Source: Parvularcula sp964556115 (GTDB taxonomy: Bacteria > Pseudomonadota > Alphaproteobacteria > Caulobacterales > Parvularculaceae). Taken from it: a DNA stretch of 64,000 bases. The notes beneath the pieces were generated by a model. It had not been told where the DNA came from. It saw only the letters and a program-made list of their open reading frames with translations, and made no database searches. Both the position numbers and the translations under genes were made by a program. The stretch lies in contig CAZKVC010000001.1 of NCBI GenBank assembly GCA_964556115.1, forward strand, positions 186,001-250,000, given 5' to 3'. Positions 46,981 through 56,634 of the stretch are shown here, in pieces (position 1 is the first letter of the stretch; every line of letters begins with the position of its first letter).

Positions 46981-47340
46981 ATGGTGATGAAAGTGCTGGT
47001 GGTCGAGGATGAGCCGTTGATCGCAATGCTGATGCAGCGAACACTGCAAGCCTGGGGCCTGAACATCCTCGGTCCCGTTCAGACAGCCGAAAAGGCCATC
47101 GCGATCGCGGAAGAGACCAGGCCTGATGCGGCGCTGCTTGATATCAACCTTGGCCGCGAAGAAACGTCTCTGCCTGCCGCCGATAACCTGCGCGACCAGG
47201 GCGTGCCCTTTGCCTTCGTCTCCGGTTACCAGGACCGGAAGCTGCCGGAAAGGTTTCGGGCGGCGCCCCGGCTGTCGAAACCAGTCAGCGATGACGAGCT
47301 ACGCCGGACGCTGCAATCGTTCGGTGTCTTTGAGGACTGA
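46981..47340 (+). CDS. Single-domain response regulator
   Basis: 119 residues: acidic pair VVEDEPL, phospho-Asp in ALLDINLG, switch region FVSGY and Lys in LSKPV. There is no output domain. It is the likely phosphate acceptor of the HWE fusion kinase 21 bases upstream and is paralogous to the receiver at 2974-3339. An in-frame ATG two codons further in is equally possible as the start. Confidence 0.88.
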   Translation: MVMKVLVVEDEPLIAMLMQRTLQAWGLNILGPVQTAEKAIAIAEETRPDAALLDINLGREETSLPAADNLRDQGVPFAFVSGYQDRKLPERFRAAPRLSKPVSDDELRRTLQSFGVFED

Positions 47341-47618
47341 TTGCGAAGAACGTCAGTACTGTCCGCTTTTTGGCGAAAGCGGTGCCATGAACCCCACGGT
47401 GAGAAAGTCCGTCCCCGGCCCATCGAACCGCGCGAAGCCTGCAACCGGACGTCTGCAGACGACATGCACCAGCTAAAACTACCGCGGCTCACTTTTCGAC
47501 CGTTCAACATGGCGTGCCTCGGTGAACGCACGGGTCAGTGCTGCTCTGGAACGCACCGACAACCAGAAAGCAGCTGGTCGGGTCTCGGATCTCAACTGGA
47601 GCGGAAGGTCTCGAGCCC

Positions 47619-49655
47619 CTATTCTGTCGTTGGCAGGCCATGAGGCCACCCATTCTGCCGGCGCAAGTCGGCAAGTTGTGCGAGTTCGGGCCTGCTCCAA
47701 AGATCCTTATACGCTGGATGCTTCAGCACCTCCGGCGGCAGGCTCGCGGCGCCGTAGAAAGGCCACAGTGAAAGTTGGGTCGAGAACAGGTCCCCCCGAT
47801 CGTAAGCTTCCGTCAGTGTTGCAACAAACATATCTGCCGACATGGCGTGGCCAAGCGTCATGCCCCACATGCCAATGTGATCCGTGATAGGATCGCTTGC
47901 AAAGTCCAATTCCGAAAGAATGTCCCGCGCCGGGCCCGGGTCATTGTTGAACCCGATCGAGAAATGGGCGGGTAGCAATCTCACCGAATGGGGCTTCGCC
48001 GATGGAGGAACTGAAGCGAGTTTCTTCTGGAACCCGGCGTAGGCATCGGCCCAGCGGTCCTTTGTCGCTTCATCGCCTGCCAGCAGCGCCGCGGTTGCTC
48101 CGTAGGCGACAAAACCTTCCGCGAGGCATTCGGTCCGGAGGCATTCATCGAGAAACTCGAAGGCCTGCTCGCCATCGCCGAGCACAGCCAGTTTCAGCGC
48201 GACCGAGAGGCGCGCCGCAAGATTGAACGGATCGAGGCGAAGAGCCCGTTCGTAGTAGCGCAGCGCCTCCTCCGGCCTTCCGACAAGCCAGGCGTAGTAG
48301 CCCTGTGCATAAAGGGTCTCGCTGGCCAGGAGCGCCAGTTCCTCTGCCTTCGCCAGGTGGCGGCGCGTCTTGTCGAGATCCAACGAAACATACGCATGAA
48401 AGCGTGCGTGGGCGATGTGAGTGCGATGATCATCAGGAGCCAGACGAAGCGACTGGGCGAGATCTTCCCTGACTTGGCGGATGAAGTTGACCTTGTCGTT
48501 CGCCAGAGGACCACTTGCCCACTGAACGCCGGTTGTCGCGAGCGCCACCCACGCTTCGGCGAAGTCAGGGTCCAACTCAACGGCCCGCCTCAAGGCCTGA
48601 TACCCTTCATCCGCAGCGCCGTCATGGCGCATGGCGTTGCCGAGCTGATGCAGCCCCTCATAATAGTAGGCCAGGGCACGCGGATCGATATCGCGGGCGG
48701 GCCGGGTGCCCTCCCCGTAACCGACGTCGAGATGCAATTGAACGGCGCGGCTCACCTCTTCGACGATCTTGTCCTGAAGTGCGAAGACATCCTCGCCCAC
48801 ATGCTCCTCGACACTGGACCAGACATGCAGGCCGTCCGAGGCTCGGATGAGCTGCGCGGTGACACGCACCCTCTCGCCTTCGCGCCGAACCGAACCCTCG
48901 ACGATATGGCTAACGCCCAAAGCCTCGCCAATGGCCCTGATGTCACCGCGCGGCCTGCCGCCCTCGCCAAAGCTGAAGCTCGAGGTTCGCGCAGCCACCC
49001 CGAGTTCCGGCACCGCAGACAGGGAATGGATCAGCTCTTCGGTCAGCCCGTAGCCAAAGAAGCGGTCGCTCTGCTCAGTCGAAAACGGCTCGAAGGGAAG
49101 AACGGCGAGGGAAGCCTCGTAGGCGGGTTCGGGAATCTCTCCGGGCTGCGCCCCGTTCTCGAGCCAGTAAAGGCTGCCTATCACAAGAGCTAGGATCGCC
49201 AACGATCCTGCAAGCACCGGCCCTGGCCAGCGGCGGCCTTGCCGGGCAGGGTCGATACCACTTCCAGCCCCTGTCGGCTGCCGCGGCTGCGTCTTGATAT
49301 CCTCGCTTACGGGCACGGCGAGCCGGTATCCCCGTCGCGGGATCGTCTCGATGTACCGCTCTTCGTCCCCGACGCTGCCGAGGGCACTTCTAAGGACCGA
49401 GACCGCGCGGCTGAGCCCGTCATCCGAACCCGCGACCTCCCCCCAGACCCGGTCGATGAGGTCCTGTCTACTGACGACCTTGCTATCGGCTTGGGCTAGC
49501 GCGAGCAGGACGTCCATCACCCGCGGCTCGATCTGGGTCGAGCGGTCGCCTTTCTCGAGGCGGTTGAGTGTCGGCGAAACGACGACGTCACCGACCTGAA
49601 GCGCCGCCAGGTGTTCTTCAGAACCTTGCACCCTCGGCTCCTTACGCGTGACCAC
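47619..49655 (-). CDS. CadC-like winged-helix regulator with TPR domain
   Basis: 678 residues. An OmpR-type winged helix (20-110) has SRAVSVLRSALG and YIETIPRRGYRL. One membrane helix (about 145-167, VLAGSLAILALVIGSLYWL) is followed by a TolB/adenylate-cyclase-associated segment (FFGYGLTEELIHSLS) and TPR repeats to the C-terminus (LYAQGYYAWLVGRPEEALRYYERALRLDP). The layout is that of one-component, membrane-integrated regulators that sense periplasmic signals. It is transcribed away from the cupin gene. Confidence 0.88.
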   Translation of the reverse strand: MVTRKEPRVQGSEEHLAALQVGDVVVSPTLNRLEKGDRSTQIEPRVMDVLLALAQADSKVVSRQDLIDRVWGEVAGSDDGLSRAVSVLRSALGSVGDEERYIETIPRRGYRLAVPVSEDIKTQPRQPTGAGSGIDPARQGRRWPGPVLAGSLAILALVIGSLYWLENGAQPGEIPEPAYEASLAVLPFEPFSTEQSDRFFGYGLTEELIHSLSAVPELGVAARTSSFSFGEGGRPRGDIRAIGEALGVSHIVEGSVRREGERVRVTAQLIRASDGLHVWSSVEEHVGEDVFALQDKIVEEVSRAVQLHLDVGYGEGTRPARDIDPRALAYYYEGLHQLGNAMRHDGAADEGYQALRRAVELDPDFAEAWVALATTGVQWASGPLANDKVNFIRQVREDLAQSLRLAPDDHRTHIAHARFHAYVSLDLDKTRRHLAKAEELALLASETLYAQGYYAWLVGRPEEALRYYERALRLDPFNLAARLSVALKLAVLGDGEQAFEFLDECLRTECLAEGFVAYGATAALLAGDEATKDRWADAYAGFQKKLASVPPSAKPHSVRLLPAHFSIGFNNDPGPARDILSELDFASDPITDHIGMWGMTLGHAMSADMFVATLTEAYDRGDLFSTQLSLWPFYGAASLPPEVLKHPAYKDLWSRPELAQLADLRRQNGWPHGLPTTE

Positions 49656-49895
49656 CCGAGCTTACGGCAAGCTTACGGACTGCGAAAGACCGAGCGCGCA
49701 TCTGCACTTTTTTCCGCCTGCAAAACAGACGCTTAGCGCACGCTTAGGCTCGTACACCTCGTCCTTAAGCTCACCTTCAGGACAGAAGAGCGACCCCCCG
49801 GCCATTGTCTGATCGACGAAGAGCCACCGGCGATGCGGTCCACCGAACCACCATCACACCGCTCGCATCGCCCACAGGAAAGAACCCGCCAGACC

Positions 49896-50429
49896 ATGCT
49901 TGCCCTCATTCTCTGCGCTGCTGCCATGCTCCACCCGCCGACGATCATCGAGCCCGGCGCGGGGAAGCCAGTCGAGATCCCGATCCACCCGGTGAAGAAG
50001 CTCATTTCCCAAACCGAGAACGCTGACGGTCTCACCTTCTATGAGTTCGTGGTGCCGCCGCATTCAGCCGGCGCACCGCCCCACACCCACACCCACGAGG
50101 ATGAGTTCTTCTACGTGGTCTCCGGCGCCGTTCAGTTCATGGAAGGCGACAGGATTATCTCAGGTAACCCCGGCACGTTTGCGGCGCTGACGAGAGGGTA
50201 CCCCCACGCCTTCTGGAACGCCAGCGACGAACCTGCACTGATGGTGGTCGGCGTCTCGAACGGACGGTTCGAGGATTTCTTCGACGCCCTCGCTGCCGAA
50301 GCCCGTGAAAAGCAGCCCTCCACCAGAGCCGAAGTCGGAGAGATGATCGGAAGGCTCGCAGCCGAGGCTGACATCGCCATTCGCATGGACCTCCTGCCCG
50401 AGGAGGCCGCCCCTTTCTACGGTCCCTGA
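49896..50429 (+). CDS. Cupin-domain protein
   Basis: 177 residues. The N-terminus (LALILCAAAMLHPP) may be a short signal peptide. The cupin core has the metal motif HTHTHEDEFFYVVSGAVQFMEGD followed by NPGTFAALTRGYPHAFWN. It is a single-domain metal-binding cupin of unknown substrate; such proteins are often dioxygenases or sugar-binding. A weak AGGAAAG lies upstream. It is probably transcribed from the region shared with the divergent CadC-like regulator. Confidence 0.83.
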   Translation: MLALILCAAAMLHPPTIIEPGAGKPVEIPIHPVKKLISQTENADGLTFYEFVVPPHSAGAPPHTHTHEDEFFYVVSGAVQFMEGDRIISGNPGTFAALTRGYPHAFWNASDEPALMVVGVSNGRFEDFFDALAAEAREKQPSTRAEVGEMIGRLAAEADIAIRMDLLPEEAAPFYGP

Positions 50430-50490
50430 CGACGCCTGGGCCCGCTCAATTACCCCACTTCGAGAAGCCACCAAAGAACAGGAGGCCGCC

Positions 50491-51672
50491 ATGCGGTTCA
50501 CGAACTTCCACCGAACATCCGGAGCGATCGCGGCAGTCGCCGCCTTGATGGGCACGGCTGCGATCAACAGCGCCGCGCAGGCTGCGCCGTTAGCGATCAC
50601 CGAGGTGGTTCTTGAGGGGCTCAACAACCCCCGCAGTGTCGTGGTCAGCCAGGATGGCGCCCTCTGGGTCGTCGAAGCCGGCAGCGGCGGCACTGGCACG
50701 TCGATCGTCAACGACAATGGTGAGACGGTCTCCTTCGGCCTGTCGGGGCGAGTGACGATGACCGTTGGCGGCGTTACCACCGTGGTCGCCGAAGGCTTAC
50801 CCTCGCTCGCTTCCGCGCCGGGCTTTGCCGCGACCGGCGCCCATGACGTCGCCTTCGCGCCCGATGGTACGCCCCATGTCCTGTTCGGCTTCGGTTCGGA
50901 CCCGGCGGACCGGACGGCTTTTGCCGGCGAGACCAATGGCGACGTCTTTGGCCAGCTGGTCGCGATCGACGGGGGCAGTCTCATCCCTGTCGCCGATATC
51001 GCGGCCGCCGAGGGGGCCAATCCAGATGGCGGGGGTATCAACTCGAACCCCTATGGGGTCGCCGCGACGCCGGACGGGTTCGCCGTCACCGATGCCGGCG
51101 CCAACACGGTGCTGGACGTTGCGTCAGACGGGACGGTATCTGTACGGACCGTCCTTCCGCCCAGCGCAAACCCCTTGCCCTTCGGTCCGCCCGTCTATGA
51201 GGCGGTGCCGACAGGTATTGTAAGCAGTTCGGACGGAGATGTTATCGTCAGCGAGCTGACGGGCTTCCCTTTCCCGCCGGGCGGTGCGACCCTTTATTCA
51301 GTGGGGTCTGACGGTATTGCGTCGGAATTCGCCGAGGGCTTCACCAATGTCATCGACCTTGCGCTGGGCCCCGACGGCATCGTGCTCGCTCTTGAACTGG
51401 ATAGCGATAGCCTGATCGGTCCTGACGCCATCGGCTCGCTATACGCTATCGACGATCTCGGCGTGAAGACACTTCTCTACTCAGGCCTTCTCAACCCTAC
51501 CAGCGTCGCAGTCGGGGGAGACGGGACGATCTACATCACGGAGAACGGGCTTTCGCCCGACGGCGGAAGGTTGCTGGCGCTCTCCGAAGTCCCCGTACCT
51601 GCCGCATTGCCGCTGATGGCTTGCGGCCTCGCCTCCATCATGGCTATCGGCCGCCGACGCCGTCGTACGTAA
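50491..51672 (+). CDS. ScyD/ScyE-type exported protein with PEP-CTERM-like tail
   Basis: 393 residues. A signal peptide (ending AAQA) is followed by a six-bladed-type propeller with repeated GLNNPRSVVVSQDGALWVVE, GAHDVAFAPDGTPHVLFG and PYGVAATPDGFAVTD strands. The last 25 residues are VPVPAALPL, a hydrophobic stretch and RRRRRT, a layout seen in exosortase substrates (VPxP variant). It has a strong AGGAGG ribosome site 5 bases before the ATG. It is likely secreted and anchored or processed at the surface; an exosortase would be needed elsewhere. Confidence 0.83.
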   Translation: MRFTNFHRTSGAIAAVAALMGTAAINSAAQAAPLAITEVVLEGLNNPRSVVVSQDGALWVVEAGSGGTGTSIVNDNGETVSFGLSGRVTMTVGGVTTVVAEGLPSLASAPGFAATGAHDVAFAPDGTPHVLFGFGSDPADRTAFAGETNGDVFGQLVAIDGGSLIPVADIAAAEGANPDGGGINSNPYGVAATPDGFAVTDAGANTVLDVASDGTVSVRTVLPPSANPLPFGPPVYEAVPTGIVSSSDGDVIVSELTGFPFPPGGATLYSVGSDGIASEFAEGFTNVIDLALGPDGIVLALELDSDSLIGPDAIGSLYAIDDLGVKTLLYSGLLNPTSVAVGGDGTIYITENGLSPDGGRLLALSEVPVPAALPLMACGLASIMAIGRRRRRT

Positions 51673-51697
51673 CGCGCGCCTTTCAAAATCGGAAAAC

Positions 51698-51742
51698 GCC
51701 ACAGGCTGCACCCCCCGCAGCTTGTGGCAATTCACGTTTTTT
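51698..51742 (+). terminator. Rho-independent-like terminator
   Basis: A 12-base stem GCCACAGGCTGC/GCAGCTTGTGGC (one G-U pair) with a 7-base loop, then TTTTTT eight bases later, directly after the ScyD/E-like gene. Confidence 0.65.
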
Positions 51743-51814
51743 CAGCCGGGCGAGACGAGCATACCCCCAATACTTGACCGGATAACTTCCGTACCGGGAA
51801 CGGTGTGAGCGCCG

Positions 51815-51945
51815 ATGAAAGCATCAAACTTCGCGGATGCGCTATGGGCGTTCATTCTGAGGATAGGTCAGGGCGTTGTCCCGGTCGCGGGAATCCGCAG
51901 AGAAGCCAGCATCGGGCGAGCGGCGTCCCCAGCCGAAAGCGGGCC
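51815..51945 (+). pseudogene. IS3-family OrfA relic
   Basis: The frame beginning ATG at 51815 reads MKASNFADALWAFILRIGQG then VVPVAGIRREASI. That is the N-terminal helix-turn-helix of IS3 OrfA (consensus M-K-x-S-x-F-x-x-x-Q, I-L, G-x-x-x-x-V-x-x-I-C-R). After about 35 residues the match stops. The ORF-B catalytic part is absent. Confidence 0.55.
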
Positions 51946-52093
51946 GCGCAAATGGCCGATGGAAAAGCCATGGCACGCCCCATACGCCTGCCCTTCGGTG
52001 CGGTCGTAGAAAACCTTTCACCGGCAGCGCGCACACCGCGGGCATCATAATCGGTCCGCACAGGGAATGGGAAACAGAAACGGACAGGGGCTT

Positions 52094-52207
52094 ATGGCTA
52101 CGCTGTCAGACGAAGTCGAAACCGTCACTGAGACGCCGGCGGCGGACCTTGCCAGCATGAAGAAAAATGCCGCCATTCTTGAAGCGCCTCGTCGCGAAGG
52201 CGCTTGA
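52094..52207 (+). pseudogene. 5' fragment of a small gene truncated by IS6 relic B
   Basis: An AGGGG ribosome-like site and ATG lead into an acidic, protein-like stretch (ATLSDEVETVTETPAADLAS). The frame then enters the IS6 relic and stops. The original product is unknown. Confidence 0.35.
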
Positions 52208-52460
52208 AACTCGGTGTTGGGTTGAGGTGACATTGGGTATCGAAGGGGTTCTGGATCGAAGCAGGGGCGATGGGAACCTCTGTAGACTGCTCATTCACCT
52301 GGACCGCGGCATCACCCGTTCGATCATCGGAACGGCAGGTCTTCAACCCTCCTCAACGATAGTGGGTACCGTATGCGCATCAGCACGGCGGGTTGATGAC
52401 CTCGAGGGTCCTCTTAATATAGCGGAACGGATCGTCAGACATCCGCGCCCACGAGCCGCA
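52170..52460 (-). mobile_element. IS6-family relic B (both ends, core deleted)
   Basis: 52170-52350 matches the transposase 3' end of the other relics on the DNA level (AGGCGCTTGAAAC..., then CCTCTGTAGACTGCTC). 52370-52460 matches the opposite end of relic D (AGCGGAACGGATYG). Most of the coding core is missing, leaving a roughly 290-base solo remnant. Confidence 0.6.
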
Positions 52461-52681
52461 TTCGACAGTCTCAGCGATCAGGGTCCCCCTGACCGGACCG
52501 TCAGGAAACCTCAGTCATTAGCGCAGGATGACAGTCTACCGCTTCAAGCTGAGTATCCCCAGGATCAACGATGCGGATCTTACAGTAGCCATATCCACTG
52601 TTTTCGCACTGGCGTCTGTCGAGATTTGGTGTTCTTCTCTCACATGGGAGACATAAATGCGCGTTCCGGGGGGCTGCTTCC

Positions 52682-55600
52682 ATGAAACTTCGAAACCTAT
52701 CTTTTCTTCTGACAGCGACGGCGTCTGCTGTGGCCTTCTTGCCAAACACGGCTGCTGCGCAATCGAAGCCGAACCAGCCAGCGCTTGAGGCGTTCTACGG
52801 AGACACACTTCAGTATCGAAGCATCGGCCCCAGCCGCGGCGGGCGCGTCACGGCTGTCGCAGGGCATTCCGGCGACCGGATGACCTACTACATGGGCGCG
52901 ACTGGCGGCGGGGTCTGGAAGACCACCAACGGCGGCACCTCCTGGTCAGTTCTTTCAGATGAGGCGTTCGCGACCGGCTCCGTCGGCGCCATCGCCGTTG
53001 CGCCTTCTGACCCGAATGTTGTTGTCGTCGGTATGGGCGAGTCCCCTTTCCGCGGCGTTTCTTCCTCGCAAGGCGACGGGGTCTACCTCTCCACCGATGC
53101 TGGCCGAAACTGGCGGCATGTCGGTCTCGAAGACACACGCCAGATCTCCGGCGTGGTCATTGATCCCACCAATCCCGAGCGCTGGTGGATCGCGGCTCAG
53201 GGCGACATCTGGGCGGAAAGCGAAGCGCGCGGCGTCTACATGACCGAGGACAGCGGCGCGACCTGGACCAAGGTTCTGGCAGGCGAGAACGGCACCACCG
53301 GCGCTGTCGATCTCAAGATGGATCCGGGAAATCCGCGCATCCTCTATGCCGCGATGTGGGATCATCAGCGCACCCCCTGGCTTATGCGTTCAGGCGGTCC
53401 CGGCTCTGGCATCTGGAGATCATCCGATGGCGGAAAGAGCTGGAATGAGCTGACCGAAGACCTGCCCGAAGAGATGGGGAAGATCGGCATCGCCCCCTCC
53501 GGCGCAAAGCCGGGCCTCGTCTTCGCGGTGATCGAAGCGGCAGACGGCAAAGGCGGGGTCTATCGCTCGGACGATGGCGGCGAGAGCTGGACCCAGACGA
53601 ACTCAGAGCGCAAGGTGCAGCAGCGTTCCTGGTACTACATGGACATCTTCGCTGATCCGCAGGACGCGAACACAGTCTACGTCTTGAGTGCACCATTCTT
53701 GCGCTCGATCGATGGCGGCAAGACTTTCTCTTCAATACAAAATCCACATACGGACCAGCATGACCTCTGGATCAACCCCGACGATCCTGAGACGATGATC
53801 CTCGGCAATGACGGTGGCGGCACGGTCAGCTATGACGGCGGCGAAACCTGGTCGACGCAGAACAATCAGCCTACTGCGCAATTCTACCGCGTCAATGCGG
53901 ACAATCGCTTCCCCTATCGCATCTATGGCGGTCAGCAGGACAACTCGACCATCGCTATCGCGAGCCGGGGAACGGATGGAAGCATCGGGCGCGAAGACTT
54001 CCAATCCATCGGCGGCGGCGAAAGCGCTTTTGTCGACTTCTCCGATGCGGAGGACCTGCGCTATATCTACGCTGGCAGCTATCTTGGCTCGATCACCGAG
54101 TTCGATCTCAAGACGAGCATCACACGCGATATCAATGCGTACCCTGAGCTCGCTTTCGGTGTTGACCCCAAGGACCGCAAGCACCGCTTCAACTGGAACG
54201 CGCCGATCGTTGTCTCTGACCACGACCCGGATGTGATCTACCACGCTGGCGAGGCCGTGTTCCGGTCTACCGACAGGGGTTATTCGTGGGAGGCGATCAG
54301 CCCGGATCTCACCCGCAACGATCCGGACAAGCAGGGCCCGATGGGTGCTCCGATTACAAACGAAGTCTCGGAGAACTACAACACCATCGCCTACCTTGCC
54401 GAAAGCCCGCATGCAGAGGGGGTCCTTTGGGTCGGCTCGGACGACGGCCTCGTCCATATAACCGAGGACGAAGGAGAGAGCTGGCGCGATGTCACGCCGC
54501 CCGGCCTTGCCGAAGCGCTTATCAACTCGATCGATCCGTCCCCGCACGACCCCGAAAGCGCCTATGTCGTGGCGACGCGCTACAAGTTCGGTGACCGGGA
54601 ACCGCGGATATACCGGACCGACGATCTCGGGGAGAGCTGGACCCGTATTGACGCAGGACTGCCCGAGGAGGAGTCGCTCTTCGCCCGCGTCGTGCGCGAG
54701 GACCCCGAAGTGGAAGGCCTCCTTTACGCGGGTACCGAGACTGGTCTTTACGTTTCCTGGGACGACGGTGCGGCGTGGTCCTCGATGCAACTGAACCTTC
54801 CGCACACGCCGGTGACGGACATCAAGGTGCATCACGGCGATCTCGTCGTCGCAACCCAAGGCCGCGGCTTCTACGTCCTGGACAGCCTCAACGTCATCCG
54901 GGAGGGTGCGCCGGTCTACCCGGACGGGGAAAGCTTCACGCTCTACGATCCGAAAACCTCGATCCGCCGAGAAACGGGCGGCGGCGCAGGCGGCGGTGTC
55001 GCGGATAATCCTGCTGAAGACCGCGGCGCACTGATTTATTACCGCCTTGCCGCCGAGCCCGATCTCAATGAGACCCCGGTTTCGCTCGAGGTCCTTACCG
55101 ATGACGACGAAGTGCTGTGGCAATTGTCCGCGGACGCGGAAGCCGGGCCAGAGGGTAGCAGCGACGCCCTCCCCTATCAGGCGGGTCTCAACCAAGTGGT
55201 CTGGAACCACCGCGTACCAGACGCGACAGCGGCCGAGGGCCTCTACCATGTCGGCGGCGATGAAGGCGGCGTGACAGGGCATCGTACAGGCCCTGGAGAA
55301 TACCGTGTTCGGATGACAGTTGGCGAGGAAACCTACGAGGCCCCTCTGGGTATCGTTTGGGATCCACGCCTCGATACCTCGAACAAACAGATCGCAGAGC
55401 AGCAGGGCATGCTGAACGAGCTGCGCGGTATGATCGACGAGCTTCATCGCTCGATCAACGCCTTGGGCGAAGCAAGCGCCCAGGCCGCGAACTATCGCGA
55501 GATCCTCGAGGAGGCAGGCGGCGATCAGGACGTCATGTCGGCAGCGGAAGAACTCGAGAAGGAAATCAGCGATTGGCGTGAGAGTGTCGCTAATTTTGAG

Positions 55601-55912
55601 CGAAAAGGCTTCCAGGACGTCCTGAACTTCCCAGACCGTCTGTCGACGGATCTTCAGTTCCTCTACGGAGAGATCGACAACACGACTACGGGGCTGACAG
55701 AAGGGATGCGAGACCGTTTCGCGGACCTCAAGAAACGTTGGGCGATGGCGATGGAAGAACGCAACGAGCTTCTCTCCGGCCCGGTCGCTGCGTTCGACGA
55801 GGCCCTCCAAGAAGCGGATATTGCTCGTATTGTTCTTCCTCCGTTGACGGAAGACGATGCCCAGGAGGCTGAACTTCGGAACGAGGGTGCAGAGAATGAC
55901 GACGCAGACTAG
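52682..55912 (+). CDS. Exported BNR/sortilin-type beta-propeller protein (glycosyl hydrolase-like)
   Basis: 1076 residues. A signal peptide ends AAAQ (near residue 27). The propeller region (40-700) has many BNR/Asp-box motifs such as GGGVWKTTNGGTSW, STDAGRNW, SEDSGATWTKV-like, SSDGGKSW and RSTDRGYSW. A C-terminal beta-sandwich and an acidic coiled-coil region follow (about 900-1070). The family is exported and large; function is often annotated as glycosyl hydrolase/sialidase-like but many members are of unknown activity. It stands alone between IS relics and may have its own promoter in the 200 bases upstream. Confidence 0.85.
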   Translation: MKLRNLSFLLTATASAVAFLPNTAAAQSKPNQPALEAFYGDTLQYRSIGPSRGGRVTAVAGHSGDRMTYYMGATGGGVWKTTNGGTSWSVLSDEAFATGSVGAIAVAPSDPNVVVVGMGESPFRGVSSSQGDGVYLSTDAGRNWRHVGLEDTRQISGVVIDPTNPERWWIAAQGDIWAESEARGVYMTEDSGATWTKVLAGENGTTGAVDLKMDPGNPRILYAAMWDHQRTPWLMRSGGPGSGIWRSSDGGKSWNELTEDLPEEMGKIGIAPSGAKPGLVFAVIEAADGKGGVYRSDDGGESWTQTNSERKVQQRSWYYMDIFADPQDANTVYVLSAPFLRSIDGGKTFSSIQNPHTDQHDLWINPDDPETMILGNDGGGTVSYDGGETWSTQNNQPTAQFYRVNADNRFPYRIYGGQQDNSTIAIASRGTDGSIGREDFQSIGGGESAFVDFSDAEDLRYIYAGSYLGSITEFDLKTSITRDINAYPELAFGVDPKDRKHRFNWNAPIVVSDHDPDVIYHAGEAVFRSTDRGYSWEAISPDLTRNDPDKQGPMGAPITNEVSENYNTIAYLAESPHAEGVLWVGSDDGLVHITEDEGESWRDVTPPGLAEALINSIDPSPHDPESAYVVATRYKFGDREPRIYRTDDLGESWTRIDAGLPEEESLFARVVREDPEVEGLLYAGTETGLYVSWDDGAAWSSMQLNLPHTPVTDIKVHHGDLVVATQGRGFYVLDSLNVIREGAPVYPDGESFTLYDPKTSIRRETGGGAGGGVADNPAEDRGALIYYRLAAEPDLNETPVSLEVLTDDDEVLWQLSADAEAGPEGSSDALPYQAGLNQVVWNHRVPDATAAEGLYHVGGDEGGVTGHRTGPGEYRVRMTVGEETYEAPLGIVWDPRLDTSNKQIAEQQGMLNELRGMIDELHRSINALGEASAQAANYREILEEAGGDQDVMSAAEELEKEISDWRESVANFERKGFQDVLNFPDRLSTDLQFLYGEIDNTTTGLTEGMRDRFADLKKRWAMAMEERNELLSGPVAAFDEALQEADIARIVLPPLTEDDAQEAELRNEGAENDDAD

Positions 55913-56029
55913 GCCTCTAACCGGAGCTTAGCATGCTGAAAGATGCACCCAGGAGGAATGGCTGACGCGGGCGGACTGACCCGAACCCGGATGCGAGATA
56001 CTGACGGTTCAGTTCCTCAGCATAGATCA

Positions 56030-56375
56030 AGCCGTCGCCGTTCGGACAGGGCTTCGTCGCAAGGGCGTTTGAAGGTTGGTCTTCGGTTCAGGTGTCGTTG
56101 GGCGTTCACGATTGCCGGCCTCCCCCGGCGCCGCGCCGCTGGATGAACGGCCCTGTTCGCCTCGTCCGCTTGCGGCCGATCTGTCTCTCAATGGGGGCAA
56201 ACCGTTTCATCCAGAACCTGATGCTGTCATGTCTGACCTCGATTGCCCGCTCGTGCAGCCAGTCCTCAACGTTTCGCAGCGACAAAGGTGCCGGACGGAC
56301 AGCCCCTGCGAGCTGATTCACCTCGGGGAACGCTTTGTCGGCCCTTGGAGCCAGCTACCGGCGTTCAGGACTGGA
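56030..56375 (-). mobile_element. IS6-family relic C (core deleted)
   Basis: 56030-56110 keeps the 3' end of the transposase; 56106-56321 keeps an N-terminal coding part (LSLRNVEDWLHERAIEVRHD then SIRFWMKRFAP), clearly IS6-type. The catalytic middle is absent. It is in the same orientation as relics B, D and E. Confidence 0.7.
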
Positions 56376-56634
56376 CGTCTCCTGGTTCTTCTACCAGGAC
56401 GCCAGGCATGATCTCGCGCCGAGGTGCAGTTCCGCAGCGCTTGCGACCTGCTTTGAGGTTAGCGACACTGCCAAGCGGCAACAGATCGCGGGGGGCATGA
56501 TGGCAGGGGACGGAAGCGAGCAGCACCAGCTGACGGCGAAGTTCGGATTTTGCCGGCCCGAGGCGCCGTGCCGCTACCATCGGGACCGGGCCAACTGCGC
56601 TTTTCACGAGCTTCCCTTGGTCTCTGACGAGGAA

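Noticed and set aside
53732..55810. 692-codon minus-strand open frame over the BNR protein
   Set aside because: Shadow frame without family resemblance; the plus strand has signal peptide and Asp-box repeats.
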